Both the position numbers and the translations under genes were made by a program. The notes under the pieces are model-generated. The model saw only the letters and a list, made by a program, of their open reading frames with translations. It was not told the DNA's origin and made no database searches. 64,000 nucleotides of DNA. Source: an uncultured Muribaculaceae bacterium (GTDB taxonomy: Bacteria > Bacteroidota > Bacteroidia > Bacteroidales > Muribaculaceae). The stretch spans positions 1 through 64,000 of the forward strand of contig CAKUAR010000012.1 in the NCBI GenBank assembly GCA_934636465.1, given 5' to 3'. This document shows positions 15,829 to 25,363 of this stretch, one piece after another (the stretch's first letter is position 1; every line of letters begins with the position of its first letter).

Positions 15829-17697
15829 ATGAATATGAAACATTTCTTAGCTATTGTGGCCATAGCATTATTGGCACAGCTGACACCGGCATCGCAAGCC
15901 AGTGCCTACCAAACGCCCAAACAGGAATTTCGCGCCTCATGGGTGGCAACCGTCTATGAAATCGACTGGCCAGTCAACAGCCAGCGGACCGTTCAAGTGC
16001 AGAAGGGCCAACTCCGCCTCATGCTCGACTCTCTGCAGCGCAACAACGTCAACGCCGTGTGCTTTCAAGTGAGGTCAATGAGCGATGCCTGCTACAAGTC
16101 GAGCTACGAGCCATGGTCGTCAAGCGTCACTGGCACTCGCGGCAAAGCCCCCTCCTACGATCCCTTGCAATATGTGGTGGAGCAGTGCCACTTGCGCGGC
16201 ATGGAGTGTCACGCATGGGTCAACCCCTACCGCTACGGCGTGTTTAAGGGCAATGCCATAACCGGACGCAACACCGAGCTCGACCAAGCCATGCAGCAGT
16301 CGGGCATGCTGCTCAACTGGCACAACGCCGGCAACGACCAGTTGCTCTCCATTCTCGACCCCGGCCAGCAGCAGAGCATCGACTGGATTGTGAAAGTGTG
16401 CAAGGAGATTGTCACCAACTACGACATCGACGGCTTGCTCTTCGACGACTATTTCTACCCTAACGGCATACCCACCAACAACACTGCCCCCGACTACGCC
16501 GAGTGGCAGGCAGCCAAGTCGGGCATGAATTTCGGCGACTGGCGGCGCGACAACGTCAACCGCATGGTCAAAGCCGTGTATGCCATGATTCAAGCCACCA
16601 AGCCCTATGTGCGTTTCGGCATAGGCCCTGCCGGAGCTGCCGCCTCTAATGCCACCGTGGCTGCCAAATATGGCGTAACGCCATGCCCAAGCTCCGACTG
16701 GCAATATAGCGGCATCTTCTCCGACCCACTCGCATGGCTAAGCAGCCACGACATCGACTATATTTCGCCGCAAATCTACTGGACTTTCGGCCACGCCACC
16801 AACGACTACGGCAAGCTCTGCACATGGTGGAGCCAGGTGGCCAACAAATTTGGTCGTCAGCTCTTTGTATCACACTCCATTTCTTCGCTCACAGCCAGCA
16901 GCACAGGCACTGCCCTCGCCGGCAGCGAGAGCGCCGATGCCCCCATCGACAAAGCAAGTGGGCCAAACTGCACCACCTACGACGAGTTTGTCAACGAAAT
17001 TGAAGCCAACCGCACCAACTCACTCGACGGCGCCCCAGGCTCCATTTTCTACTCCACCAAGTTTCTATATCGCATCAAAAAAGGCGTCAGCAATGCCGTT
17101 GACCCCAAAATGGAGTTCGGCACCTATCTGGGCCGCACCGTCTATGCCCTGCCGGCACTTCCACCAGCCATGCCCTGGAAGCAAGCCACCGACCCTGGCA
17201 CTGCCACAGGCATAACCCTAAATGGCAACACCCTCACATGGACTGAAATGCCGGGCGTTAAGCGCTACACCGTTTATGCCATACCTGCCACCCAAGACAT
17301 CAGCACATTCACCAAAGACGTGAAGCAGCTCCTCGGCATAACCTACACCGCTTCCTATGCCATTCCGCAAGCCTATGCCACTGGCTACAAGTTTGCCGTT
17401 TGCGCCTACGACCGCTTTGGCAACGAGTGGGCTCCGGCTTTCTCGGCCGCCAGCGCCGTGCTGCCAGTGCGCGCCACCAGTGCCTTGAGCATAAGCGGCG
17501 ATGTGCTCAGTGTGGCAGCCATAGGAGCAAAGCACGTCACCGTGAGCAGCTACACTGCCGGAGGTGCACTTGAGCGCAACCTCTACGTCGGCCAGGGTGG
17601 CAACATCTCACTGTCGCTCAGCGGTCTTGCCGCAGGAGCACACATCGTCACAGTGAACATCGACGGCACACTCCACACCATAAAATATGTAAAATAA
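15829..17697 (+). CDS. Exported GHL10/DUF187 family glycoside hydrolase
   Basis: A 622-residue secreted enzyme. The signal peptide is MNMKHFLAIVAIALLAQLTPAS and onward; an alternative start two codons in (15835) is equally good. The catalytic region starts with EFRASWVATVYEIDWP and includes VNAVCFQVRSMSDACYKS and GLLFDDYFYPNG near residue 203, the hallmark of the family-10-like glycosyl hydrolases (GHL10). E. coli DigH of this family cuts stem-less peptidoglycan, so a cell-wall role is possible. The C terminus, about 200 residues, looks like an Ig/fibronectin-type domain followed by a beta-rich tail ending in HTIKYVK. It stands alone and is followed by a hairpin at 17721. Confidence 0.82.
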   Translation: MNMKHFLAIVAIALLAQLTPASQASAYQTPKQEFRASWVATVYEIDWPVNSQRTVQVQKGQLRLMLDSLQRNNVNAVCFQVRSMSDACYKSSYEPWSSSVTGTRGKAPSYDPLQYVVEQCHLRGMECHAWVNPYRYGVFKGNAITGRNTELDQAMQQSGMLLNWHNAGNDQLLSILDPGQQQSIDWIVKVCKEIVTNYDIDGLLFDDYFYPNGIPTNNTAPDYAEWQAAKSGMNFGDWRRDNVNRMVKAVYAMIQATKPYVRFGIGPAGAAASNATVAAKYGVTPCPSSDWQYSGIFSDPLAWLSSHDIDYISPQIYWTFGHATNDYGKLCTWWSQVANKFGRQLFVSHSISSLTASSTGTALAGSESADAPIDKASGPNCTTYDEFVNEIEANRTNSLDGAPGSIFYSTKFLYRIKKGVSNAVDPKMEFGTYLGRTVYALPALPPAMPWKQATDPGTATGITLNGNTLTWTEMPGVKRYTVYAIPATQDISTFTKDVKQLLGITYTASYAIPQAYATGYKFAVCAYDRFGNEWAPAFSAASAVLPVRATSALSISGDVLSVAAIGAKHVTVSSYTAGGALERNLYVGQGGNISLSLSGLAAGAHIVTVNIDGTLHTIKYVK

Positions 17698-17720
17698 CGC
17701 AACCAGCACCCAATAAACAC

Positions 17721-17755
17721 AGTGGGCGGCGCACCATCAAAATGCGTCGCCCACT
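17721..17755. terminator. Strong hairpin after the GHL10 gene
   Basis: AGTGGGCGGCGCA pairs with TGCGTCGCCCACT (one G-U) around an 9-base loop. It is not followed by a clean T run on the plus strand, so termination is probable but not certain. Confidence 0.5.
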
Positions 17756-17945
17756 GCTAATTATATTAGCATCACACACGCCAAAAAGCAACGCTTGCCG
17801 GCATCAAAATCACACAAAAACGATTAATTAGATTGCTTTAGTTTCTTTTATCAACCTTTTTATCGACGATAAAAAATTATCTTTACAGTGGAAATCAGTT
17901 TTAACGATAGAAAGATATGACAAAAGACAACAAACCTCTTTTAAG

Positions 17946-18359
17946 ATGATGGATTATATATTTTATAGAGTGTATCGGGCTTATAACAAAAAAGGAGAGT
18001 CAGCAAAGTTTCTTAGCCTATTGTATATGACAATGGTCTTTGCGTTTCTTTTTTACCCATTCGCATTATTTTTGTGTGAACTATTAAGGAATCCATGTCA
18101 TGGAAATGATGGCTATTTATTTTCTATTTATCTACTAATAGCATTAATATACTCGTATTTAAGATTTTTCCCGAGCAAGAAAATATTGTTTATAAATCAA
18201 AAATTCAATGGAAACCATTATAATCACAAAATTCCAGATTGGTGTTTCTTTTTGATTCTTCCATTATCTATAGTTTGGGGAGTTGCAGCATACTCTCTTT
18301 TGGTAAAGTTTTTAATAAAGCCTTTTGCCTTGAGAGGTATTATATATAATCTGCTGTAA
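17946..18359 (+). CDS. Small AT-rich membrane protein, unrecognised
   Basis: A 137-residue protein with three or four hydrophobic segments: FLSLLYMTMVFAFLFYPFAL near 23-42, GYLFSIYLLIALIYSYLRFF near 54-73, and FFLILPLSIVWGVAAYSLLV near 99-118. It has no signal peptide pattern and no family I recognise. Codon and base use are much more AT-rich than those of the genes on either side, which suggests recent acquisition or a relaxed orphan gene. The frame opens with ATGATG; the first ATG is used, the second is three bases on. There is a 248-base gap upstream and a 108-base gap downstream. Confidence 0.5.
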   Translation: MMDYIFYRVYRAYNKKGESAKFLSLLYMTMVFAFLFYPFALFLCELLRNPCHGNDGYLFSIYLLIALIYSYLRFFPSKKILFINQKFNGNHYNHKIPDWCFFLILPLSIVWGVAAYSLLVKFLIKPFALRGIIYNLL

Positions 18360-18426
18360 TCGTTCTATAACAATTTTTACAAGCAAAATGTTTGTGGCAA
18401 CGAATATGCCGAACAACGAAAATGAA

Positions 18427-18434
18427 TAACTTTG
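18427..18434 (+). promoter_or_regulatory. Putative -7 box before the exported protein gene
   Basis: TAACTTTG matches TAnnTTTG and lies 33 bases before the ATG at 18468. No TTTG sits at the usual distance. Confidence 0.4.
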
Positions 18435-18467
18435 CACCGGACAAAATAAAATGCAATCAACAGCAAA

Positions 18468-19355
18468 ATGACACATACTCGTCACATACTCGTCACGCTG
18501 ACGCTTCTTGCAGCCTGTGCGCTAAGCGCATTAGCCGCTGGAGTTAGCAATGAGGCTTTCTCAATCAGCTCTCCCGGCGACAGCTGGGTGCTGCACAACC
18601 TCACGCCGTCTATGCGCTCCATAGGCAGCGGAGCAACAATCACCCACTATGGTTCCGACCAAAAGGCCATGGAACTTGTGGGCATAACCTGCCTTGACGG
18701 AGCGTTTGACCCAGCCGAATATATCGACCGCCAAGTCATGCGCCGCCAAGACATCTTCGCCAAGGCGGCAAGCGACCTCTCGGCAGTGACCGACACTGTT
18801 TTTCTCCGCTATCCGGCAAAAATCATTCATTTCACCAAGCAGCAGGGCAACGGCAAGTTTCTATGCTCCGCACTGGCATTTAATGTGGGCTTCACCACAT
18901 TCTACATAGTGCAGTGCCACGACACGGCAATCAATCCCTACACCACCACACTGCTCCAGTCACTGAAAATCAACACCGACACCGCCCGGCTCACCACGAC
19001 GGCCAGCTACGTCAAAGCCATAACAAAGGTGCTCAAGCGCCACAACCTCACGATAGGCCGCAACGAGTTTCTCTCGGCTGTGTCGATGCCCGACTCCAGC
19101 ACAGTGGCGTTCTCGGTGACAATTCCATATCTGTCGCACGACAATGTGGTAACCGACGCTTTCGTGGCAAGCAAGCGCGCCGACTTCCTCAAAGCGCTGC
19201 CCACGGCCTATTGGTTCAACCTCTTCACACGCGCCATCATCGACCAGAAACTTACGTTTCGCTACGTCTATGTTGACACAAAAGGCAAGGAGATTGCCAC
19301 CATGACACTCACTCCTGCCGACTATAGCTATCTGAAATTTCCTAAAACCAAATAA
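18468..19355 (+). CDS. Exported protein of unknown function
   Basis: A 295-residue protein with a signal peptide (RHILVTLTLLAACALSALAA, cleavage near residue 24). The mature part resembles small periplasmic proteins with mixed alpha/beta patterns (for example SPGDSWVLHNLTP), but I recognise no motif, metal site or lipobox. Its stop is eight bases before the DUF2027-Smr gene, so the two are probably co-transcribed. Base composition matches the core genes. A TAACTTTG box at 18427-18434 lies 33 bases upstream and could drive it. The function is unknown. Confidence 0.6.
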   Translation: MTHTRHILVTLTLLAACALSALAAGVSNEAFSISSPGDSWVLHNLTPSMRSIGSGATITHYGSDQKAMELVGITCLDGAFDPAEYIDRQVMRRQDIFAKAASDLSAVTDTVFLRYPAKIIHFTKQQGNGKFLCSALAFNVGFTTFYIVQCHDTAINPYTTTLLQSLKINTDTARLTTTASYVKAITKVLKRHNLTIGRNEFLSAVSMPDSSTVAFSVTIPYLSHDNVVTDAFVASKRADFLKALPTAYWFNLFTRAIIDQKLTFRYVYVDTKGKEIATMTLTPADYSYLKFPKTK

Positions 19356-19363
19356 ATGCGACT

Positions 19364-20443
19364 ATGGTAAAAGTTAACGATATAGTACGCTTCCTCAACG
19401 ATGTGGGAGGCGGCAAAGTGACAAAAATCGAGAGCAACATAGCCTACGTTGAAGACCAGGACGGCTTTGAACGCCCAGTGCTCACACGCGAGGTGGTGGT
19501 GGTTGACCAGGCCAAATCAACGCCCGGTGCCTACGAAAAGCCCATCAAGGTGAAATCAAAGCTCGTTGAGCCCGACAAGCCAGCACCAAAGGCCAAGCCG
19601 CAACTGGCCGCGCCTGTGTATGAGACCAACGAGGGCGACACGCTCAACGTGACGCTCGCCTACGAAGCCAAGGAGCTGAAGCACTTGACGACCACCACGT
19701 TTTACGCCGTTCTGGTCAACGACAGCAACTATTTCCTTTATTTCACCTACATGACCCGGAGCAACGACGACTCTGAGTGGCAGACACGCTACTGCGGCAT
19801 CGTGGAGCCAAACATACAGGTGGAACTCGACGAGTTCGGACACGACGACCTCAACAGCATGGAGCGCGTGGCAGTGCAATACATAGCCTTCAAGCAAGGC
19901 AAGGGCTTCAAGCTCAAGAACCCGGCTCTTGTGGAAACCAAGCTCGACACCACCAAGTTTTTCAAGCTTCACAGCTTTCACGACAATGTGTATTTCGACG
20001 AGCCAGTCATAGCCATCGACATCGTGAAAAACGACCTTCCTGCCCGCCAGCTCGTCATCGACAGCAGCCAGCTTGAGCGTGCCCTCAAGCAAAAGAAGCA
20101 CATCGACGACAAACCTCACGCCGCCACCACCCAGCAGCACAAGCCAGGCAAGCACACTGACATAATTGAAGTTGACCTGCATATAAACGAGCTGCTCGAC
20201 AACACCGCCGGCCTGTCAAGCGCCGACATGCTGCACTATCAGCTCGACAAGTTCCGCGAGGTGATGAAAGCCAATGAGAAAATCGTGGGACAGAAAATCG
20301 TGTTTATCCACGGCAAGGGCGAGGGCGTGCTGCGACGCGCCATTCTCGACGAGTTGCGCCGCAAATATCCTCGTTGCACAGTGCAAGACGCGAGTTTCCA
20401 GGAGTATGGTTTTGGCGCCACGCAAGTCACCGTTCACAACTGA
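19364..20443 (+). CDS. DUF2027 domain protein with C-terminal Smr domain
   Basis: A 359-residue protein typical of Bacteroidales. The first 50 residues (MVKVNDIVRFLNDVGGGKVT) form a small SH3-like barrel. The DUF2027 region follows to about residue 230, then a charged linker, then an Smr domain with EVDLHINEL near 269 and IVFIHGKGEGVLRRAI near 310. The Smr domain has the LDxH-like (VDLH) and HGxG motifs. Smr domains cut or bind branched DNA or, in ribosome-rescue proteins, mRNA; which applies here is unknown. It probably shares a transcript with the genes before (8-base gap) and after (15-base gap). Confidence 0.82.
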   Translation: MVKVNDIVRFLNDVGGGKVTKIESNIAYVEDQDGFERPVLTREVVVVDQAKSTPGAYEKPIKVKSKLVEPDKPAPKAKPQLAAPVYETNEGDTLNVTLAYEAKELKHLTTTTFYAVLVNDSNYFLYFTYMTRSNDDSEWQTRYCGIVEPNIQVELDEFGHDDLNSMERVAVQYIAFKQGKGFKLKNPALVETKLDTTKFFKLHSFHDNVYFDEPVIAIDIVKNDLPARQLVIDSSQLERALKQKKHIDDKPHAATTQQHKPGKHTDIIEVDLHINELLDNTAGLSSADMLHYQLDKFREVMKANEKIVGQKIVFIHGKGEGVLRRAILDELRRKYPRCTVQDASFQEYGFGATQVTVHN

Positions 20444-20458
20444 TAATTTGCCACAGCC

Positions 20459-21235
20459 ATGATATTCTATTTTAGCGGCACCGGCAACACCAAGCACGTG
20501 GCGCAGCAACTCGCCACAAAGCTCAACGACCACACCACCGAGGTGGCAGAAGCCCTGGCTCACGGCAACACCGCCTACACCCTCGCCCCAGGCGATAGCA
20601 TAGGTTTTGCGTTCCCCACCTACGCGTGGGGGCTGCCGCCGGTTTTCTCGCGCTTTCTCGCCAGTCTGCGCCTCAGCGGCTACAGCGTGGGCAAGTCTTA
20701 TTGCTACATGGTCACCACCTGCGGCGACGACATAGGCCTCACAGCTCAGTTATTCGCAAAGCAGATAGCCAAGCGGGGCTTGGAGTGCAACTCCGCCTTT
20801 TCTGTGCGAATGCCCAACGTTTATGTCTGTTTGCCCGGATTTGACGTTGACCCGCACCTGCTTGAGAAAGAGAAGCTCTACAATGCCGAGAGACGCATCG
20901 ACGAGATAGCCCTGTGCATTGCGCAGCGCCGCATCACCACGCAAGTAGTCACCGGCAAACACAAGTGGCTCAAGTCGGCAGTCATTAGTCCGCTGTTTTT
21001 GCGCTTTGCTGTCCGCGACAGCCGTTTCCGCGTCATGCCCGACCGTTGCACCCACTGCAAGACGTGTGTGGCAAGCTGCCCCATGCACAACATCACAATC
21101 GACGCCCCACAGGGCATGCCGCAGTGGCATGGCAACTGCACCATGTGTTTGAGCTGTCTGCACCGCTGTCCGTCACAAGCCATACAGTATGGCAACGCTA
21201 CCCTCCACAAAGGCCGCTATTTCTTCGCCCACTAA
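20459..21235 (+). CDS. EFR1-family flavodoxin-ferredoxin electron transfer protein
   Basis: A 258-residue cytosolic redox protein. The N terminus MIFYFSGTGNTKHVAQQLA is the FMN phosphate loop of a flavodoxin. The C-terminal third has two 4Fe-4S motifs: CTHCKTCVASCPMHNI near residue 195 and CTMCLSCLHRCPSQAI near 222. This flavodoxin-plus-ferredoxin layout is the EFR1 family, thought to shuttle low-potential electrons in anaerobes. The partner enzyme is not evident. It ends the plus-strand run, with a strong bidirectional terminator at 21256-21290. Confidence 0.85.
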   Translation: MIFYFSGTGNTKHVAQQLATKLNDHTTEVAEALAHGNTAYTLAPGDSIGFAFPTYAWGLPPVFSRFLASLRLSGYSVGKSYCYMVTTCGDDIGLTAQLFAKQIAKRGLECNSAFSVRMPNVYVCLPGFDVDPHLLEKEKLYNAERRIDEIALCIAQRRITTQVVTGKHKWLKSAVISPLFLRFAVRDSRFRVMPDRCTHCKTCVASCPMHNITIDAPQGMPQWHGNCTMCLSCLHRCPSQAIQYGNATLHKGRYFFAH

Positions 21236-21255
21236 CCCACAATACGATAAACACA

Positions 21256-21290
21256 AACAAGGCGCAGCGGAATGTCCGTTGCGCCTTGTT
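21256..21290. terminator. Bidirectional terminator between EFR1 and the first GH97 gene
   Basis: AACAAGGCGCAGCGG pairs with CCGTTGCGCCTTGTT (one G-U) around a five-base loop. The genes on either side converge on it. Confidence 0.75.
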
Positions 21291-21317
21291 CTGCTATTTG
21301 GGTTGGTTATTATCTCA

Positions 21318-23291
21318 TTACTTTATCACACCGGCAAAACCGCCACCAGGAGCCATGTGGATTTTCACAGAGCCTGTGCCCTGCACGATTTCCACCTTGT
21401 AGTCCTCGGCATTGCGGTCGGCATTGATACCGTCAACATAAATCACGGCTTTGCGGTCTTTGGCAAAACTCAAATCCACAGTCAAGTCGCGTGGAATCCA
21501 GTTTGTGATACCAGCCACATACCATGCATTGCCCTTGCGGCGAGCCTCAACTATGTATTCTCCTATCTTGGCGTCGAGCACACGGATTTCGTCCCACACC
21601 GTTGGCACGGCGGCTATGTAGTCGGCACACTCCTGATTTTCCTGATAGCTTGTGGGCGCGTCACTCATCATTGAGAACGGTGAGTCAAAAATCACATATT
21701 CTGCCAACTGGCGACAACGTGTACCCATGCTCATAGGTTGCGTGTTGCAAGGATAGTAGTTGCCCTTGGCTGCATTGCGCATAGCACCCTGGGTGTAGTC
21801 CATAGGGCCTGTAATGGTGCGTGCAAACGGCAGAATGGTCTCGTGAGTCACTGCATCTACCGATGCCGGCTGCCACTTCACTTGCTCCAAGCCATGCACA
21901 CCCTCAAAGTTCAACAGGTTTGGATATTTCTGCTGCAATCCGTTTGGTGGGAATATTCCGTGCAGGTCAACCACCAACTTATATTTTGCGCAAGTCTTCA
22001 CAATGCTCTCCACTGTTTGAGCCATTTTCTGGTCGTTACGGTCAAAGAAGTCAATCTTGAAGCCCTTTATGCCCATTGCAGAGTATTTCTTGCACACAGC
22101 CTCCATATTGTTGTGAAACGGAGTACCCATTGCCCACAGCACGATGTCAACACCACGCTCGCGGCCATATTTCACCAGTTCCGACAAATCAAGCTCCTTG
22201 ATAGGACTCATCAAGTCGTTTTGTGGCGACCAACCATCGTCAATCACTATGTATTCCACTTTGTTTTTGGAAGCATAGTCGATGTAGTATTTATAAGTGG
22301 TTGTGTTGATTCCAGCTTTGAAGTCCACACCTTTCACGTTCCATGCGTGCCACCAGTCCCACTGGGCTTTGCCGGGGCGAATCCATGAAATGTCTTTCAG
22401 CACACTGTTCTCGCCCAGCAGATAAGGCACATCGCAGTCAATGAGCTGTCCGTCGTTGGTGGTTACGATGAGCATGCGCCAGGGGAATGTGAACTTGCCA
22501 GGCACTCTGGCTATGTAGTTCTTAAACTCCACAGCCTTTGGCTGCAAACCGTTGTAACCGGCATTGATTTCCTTTTTAGGCACTGGAGCAAACACGGCAT
22601 CGAGCTTTGCCGCACCTGTTGGAGCAAGGAACATGCCCGGATAGTCTATTGCGTTATAGTCAGTCAAAGCAAGTTTTTTGCCGTCGCCAAGCTCCACCAC
22701 GCAAGGGCCCTGACCCATGAATTTGGTGTTGAGCTTAGTGAGGCTCGCATGGTTGTACGGACGCTCAAACGAGTTGAAGAACTGGTCTTCGCGCTTTTCC
22801 GCATTAGTGTTGACTGGCGTTTGATACACCATATAGTCTTTGTCGAAATTGAAGTCAGCCACCTCGTTTGCCACGTTCACTGAGTCGGCATAGCGTGTCA
22901 CAAAACGATAAGCCACGCCGCGGTCAAGAGCCACAAACTCCACGTCATATTTGCCGAAATTAAGCGTCATGGTGTTGCACTTGGCGTTGACACGCGCCTT
23001 GCGATAAAATGGCGTAGCCTTGTCAATGGCCATGCTTGCCTTCTTCTCCTTGGGACTTTTCACGTTGAGGCCAAGCTTCTTGCCGTTGGTAAGCGTCATG
23101 CCCAGAGTCGATTTCGTGACCACTGGTGTGCCATCGTGGCTCACAGAGTACACAAGATTGTTGTTCTCAATCTTAACTACGGTCTTCAATTTGCCGTCGG
23201 GCGATGTCACCACCATGTCTGGTGCCTTTGCCCATGTCGCCGTGCCAAAGCCTATGGCAGCGCACAGCATTGTCGTCAGAATTTTCTTCAT
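21318..23291 (-). CDS. GH97 family glycoside hydrolase, exported (retaining type), copy A
   Basis: About 657 residues with the signal peptide MKKILTTMLCAAIGFGTATWA; the frame reaches 23315, but those eight extra residues are polar, so I start at 23291. In order: an N-terminal beta-sandwich, the (beta/alpha)8 barrel from about 280 (IVIDDGWSPQ near 345), and a C-terminal beta domain ending GGGFAGVIK. GFKIDFFDRNDQK near residue 413 places an Asp where the retaining GH97 subgroup (alpha-galactosidase type) has its nucleophile; the SusB-like inverting subgroup uses Glu residues elsewhere. It probably acts in the periplasm on alpha-galactosides or related sugars. It sits 51 bases after a close paralogue on the same strand, with no SusCD pair nearby. 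Confidence 0.88.
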   Translation of the reverse strand: MKKILTTMLCAAIGFGTATWAKAPDMVVTSPDGKLKTVVKIENNNLVYSVSHDGTPVVTKSTLGMTLTNGKKLGLNVKSPKEKKASMAIDKATPFYRKARVNAKCNTMTLNFGKYDVEFVALDRGVAYRFVTRYADSVNVANEVADFNFDKDYMVYQTPVNTNAEKREDQFFNSFERPYNHASLTKLNTKFMGQGPCVVELGDGKKLALTDYNAIDYPGMFLAPTGAAKLDAVFAPVPKKEINAGYNGLQPKAVEFKNYIARVPGKFTFPWRMLIVTTNDGQLIDCDVPYLLGENSVLKDISWIRPGKAQWDWWHAWNVKGVDFKAGINTTTYKYYIDYASKNKVEYIVIDDGWSPQNDLMSPIKELDLSELVKYGRERGVDIVLWAMGTPFHNNMEAVCKKYSAMGIKGFKIDFFDRNDQKMAQTVESIVKTCAKYKLVVDLHGIFPPNGLQQKYPNLLNFEGVHGLEQVKWQPASVDAVTHETILPFARTITGPMDYTQGAMRNAAKGNYYPCNTQPMSMGTRCRQLAEYVIFDSPFSMMSDAPTSYQENQECADYIAAVPTVWDEIRVLDAKIGEYIVEARRKGNAWYVAGITNWIPRDLTVDLSFAKDRKAVIYVDGINADRNAEDYKVEIVQGTGSVKIHMAPGGGFAGVIK

Positions 23292-23342
23292 TTGTCTATC
23301 TCGTTTTTGTTTCAATTTTTAATTTCTTTTTCTTTTGCAAAC

Positions 23343-25295
23343 TCATTTCACTATTCCGGCAAAACCGCCGCCTGGAGCCAGATGCACAGTCAGCTTGCCG
23401 CCGGTGAGCTGGCGTGTAGCCATCTTGTAGTCCTCGGCATTGCGGTCGGCGTTCACACCGTCGGCATACAGCACCACGCTGCTGCCGCCAGTGAATCCCA
23501 GGTCTATGGTCACGTCGCGTGCGGTCCAGTCGGTCAAGCCGCCCACATACCAAACGTTGCCCTTGCGCCGAGCCTCGATGATGTACTCACCTATCTTGGC
23601 GTCGAGCACGCGGGTCTCGTCCCACACCACAGGCACATCGGCTATGAAGTCGGTGCACGGCTGGTTGGCCTCATAATTGCCCGGAGAGTCACACAGCATA
23701 TTCATTGGCGACTCAAAAATCACATATTCTGCCAGCTGGCGGCAACGTGTGCCCTGGCTCATGGGTTGTGAGCTAACAGGCGCATAATTGGCCATAACCA
23801 CATTGCGCATAGCGCCCTGGGTATAGTCCATGGGACCCACCACCTGGCGCACAAACGGCACAATGCACTCGTGTGTCACGCCGTCATATTTCTTTGTCCA
23901 CTTCACAGTTTCCAGACCCTTCACGGCCTCAAAGTTAAGCACATTGGGGTATGTGTATTGCAAGCCTGTGGGTGGGAACACTCCGTGAAAGTCAACCAAC
24001 AGCTTATATTTTGCGCACATCTTTGCGGCTCTCCACACAAAATCCACCACCTTTTGGTCGTTGCGGTTTATGTGGTCAATCTTGAAGCCCTTGATGCCCA
24101 TTTCGGCATAGGTTTTTATCACACGCTCCATATCGAGGTCGAGAGGGTGATAGTCAGCCCACAGAATTATACCCACATTGCGCTGCTTGCCATAGGCCAC
24201 AAGCTCCGGAATGTTGATTGCGTCTATGGTTTTGAGCAAGTCGAGCGGCTCTTGGGGCTTAGTCCAGCCGGCGTCCATCATTATGTATTCTATGCCGTTT
24301 TTGCTGGCAAAGTCGATGTAGCGTTTATATGTGTCATTGTTCACGCCGGTTCTGAAGTCCACGCCTTTCAGGTTGCATGCGTTCCACCACTCCCAAGCCA
24401 CCTTGCCCGGACGAATCCACGACACGTCTTTCACCTCGCACGGGTCGGCAAGGCACACAGGCAAGTCGGTGGTGAGCAGTTGCGCATCGCCGTCGGTCAC
24501 CAGTATCATTTTCCAGGGAAACGCGCGCGTGCCGCTGCATCGGGCTATGTAGTTCTCGCGCGATGCCACGCGCAGGCGGCTTTTGTTTGTGCCATAGGCC
24601 TCCTCGGTCTTTGGATAGCCTGGAAACACGCTTGTCATGCCCTGTCCTTTTGCCTTCAGATACATAGTGGGATAATCCTTCACGTTGTAGTCCGACAGCA
24701 AGGCTCGCTTGCCGTCGGCAAACTCTATCACCATTTGCGGAGCCAACAGCTCATCGTTTTTTATGTCGAGCACAGGCTTGTGCTTATATTCCCCTTCAAA
24801 TGCCGTGGCCATGTTGCCCACAAGCATGTGCCACACGGCGTCGTTGCCGGCAAAGGCGAAATAGTTGTTCTCGTCAATCACCTCAAACGGCTTTGCCATG
24901 CGCGTGCAGAAGCGATAGGCGAGCCCCTGGTTATAGGCTTCAAACTCCACGTCATAGTCCTTGGTTTTCAGCGTCAGCACATTGCACTGCTCGTCAACGC
25001 GCGCCTTGCGATACACCGGCGTGGCAACGTTCACACGGCGCTTGCCGCGCACAGCCTTCACGCCTGTCATGCCTTTTCCCAGAGTCTTGCCGTTACTTAG
25101 CGTCATAGCCAAATCCGACTTTGCCAGCACCACCGTTGAGCCATGCTGCAAGGCATAGTGAACAGTTCCGTTTTCCACGGTCACATTTGCCACAAGTCTG
25201 CCGTCAGGCGACGCGAGCTTCCATTGCTCCGCGCTTGCCAAAACAAGAACATTTGCCAACAAAACAACAAATGCAAAACCAAAAAATCGCTTCAT
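23343..25295 (-). CDS. GH97 family glycoside hydrolase, exported (retaining type), copy B
   Basis: About 650 residues, co-linear with copy A over its whole length, from the signal peptide (MKRFFGFAFVVLLANVLVLA) to the tail GGGFAGIVK. GFKIDHINRNDQK near residue 404 holds the equivalent nucleophile Asp; two residues after it differ from copy A (HIN against FFD), which may change the substrate. IMMDAGWTKPQ matches the barrel strand of copy A. The frame extends to 25337, but the signal peptide fits ATG 25295. It is the first gene of the two-gene unit, with a -7 box and an inverted repeat upstream at 25354-25390. Confidence 0.88.
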   Translation of the reverse strand: MKRFFGFAFVVLLANVLVLASAEQWKLASPDGRLVANVTVENGTVHYALQHGSTVVLAKSDLAMTLSNGKTLGKGMTGVKAVRGKRRVNVATPVYRKARVDEQCNVLTLKTKDYDVEFEAYNQGLAYRFCTRMAKPFEVIDENNYFAFAGNDAVWHMLVGNMATAFEGEYKHKPVLDIKNDELLAPQMVIEFADGKRALLSDYNVKDYPTMYLKAKGQGMTSVFPGYPKTEEAYGTNKSRLRVASRENYIARCSGTRAFPWKMILVTDGDAQLLTTDLPVCLADPCEVKDVSWIRPGKVAWEWWNACNLKGVDFRTGVNNDTYKRYIDFASKNGIEYIMMDAGWTKPQEPLDLLKTIDAINIPELVAYGKQRNVGIILWADYHPLDLDMERVIKTYAEMGIKGFKIDHINRNDQKVVDFVWRAAKMCAKYKLLVDFHGVFPPTGLQYTYPNVLNFEAVKGLETVKWTKKYDGVTHECIVPFVRQVVGPMDYTQGAMRNVVMANYAPVSSQPMSQGTRCRQLAEYVIFESPMNMLCDSPGNYEANQPCTDFIADVPVVWDETRVLDAKIGEYIIEARRKGNVWYVGGLTDWTARDVTIDLGFTGGSSVVLYADGVNADRNAEDYKMATRQLTGGKLTVHLAPGGGFAGIVK

Positions 25296-25353
25296 AATCG
25301 TTAACAGTATTTTTCCTGAAAGGCCAATTTTGACCATAATACTTTGTGATTAA

Positions 25354-25361
25354 CAAAAATA
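25354..25361 (-). promoter_or_regulatory. Putative -7 box for the GH97 pair
   Basis: Minus-strand TATTTTTG, a TAnnTTTG match, 59 bases before the start of copy B. It is directly preceded by the inverted repeat at 25364-25390. Confidence 0.4.
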
Positions 25362-25363
25362 CA

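Noticed and set aside
23871..25100. 409-residue plus-strand frame opposite GH97 copy B
   Set aside because: It mirrors the minus-strand codons and has the same His/Val/Cys bias as the other shadows.
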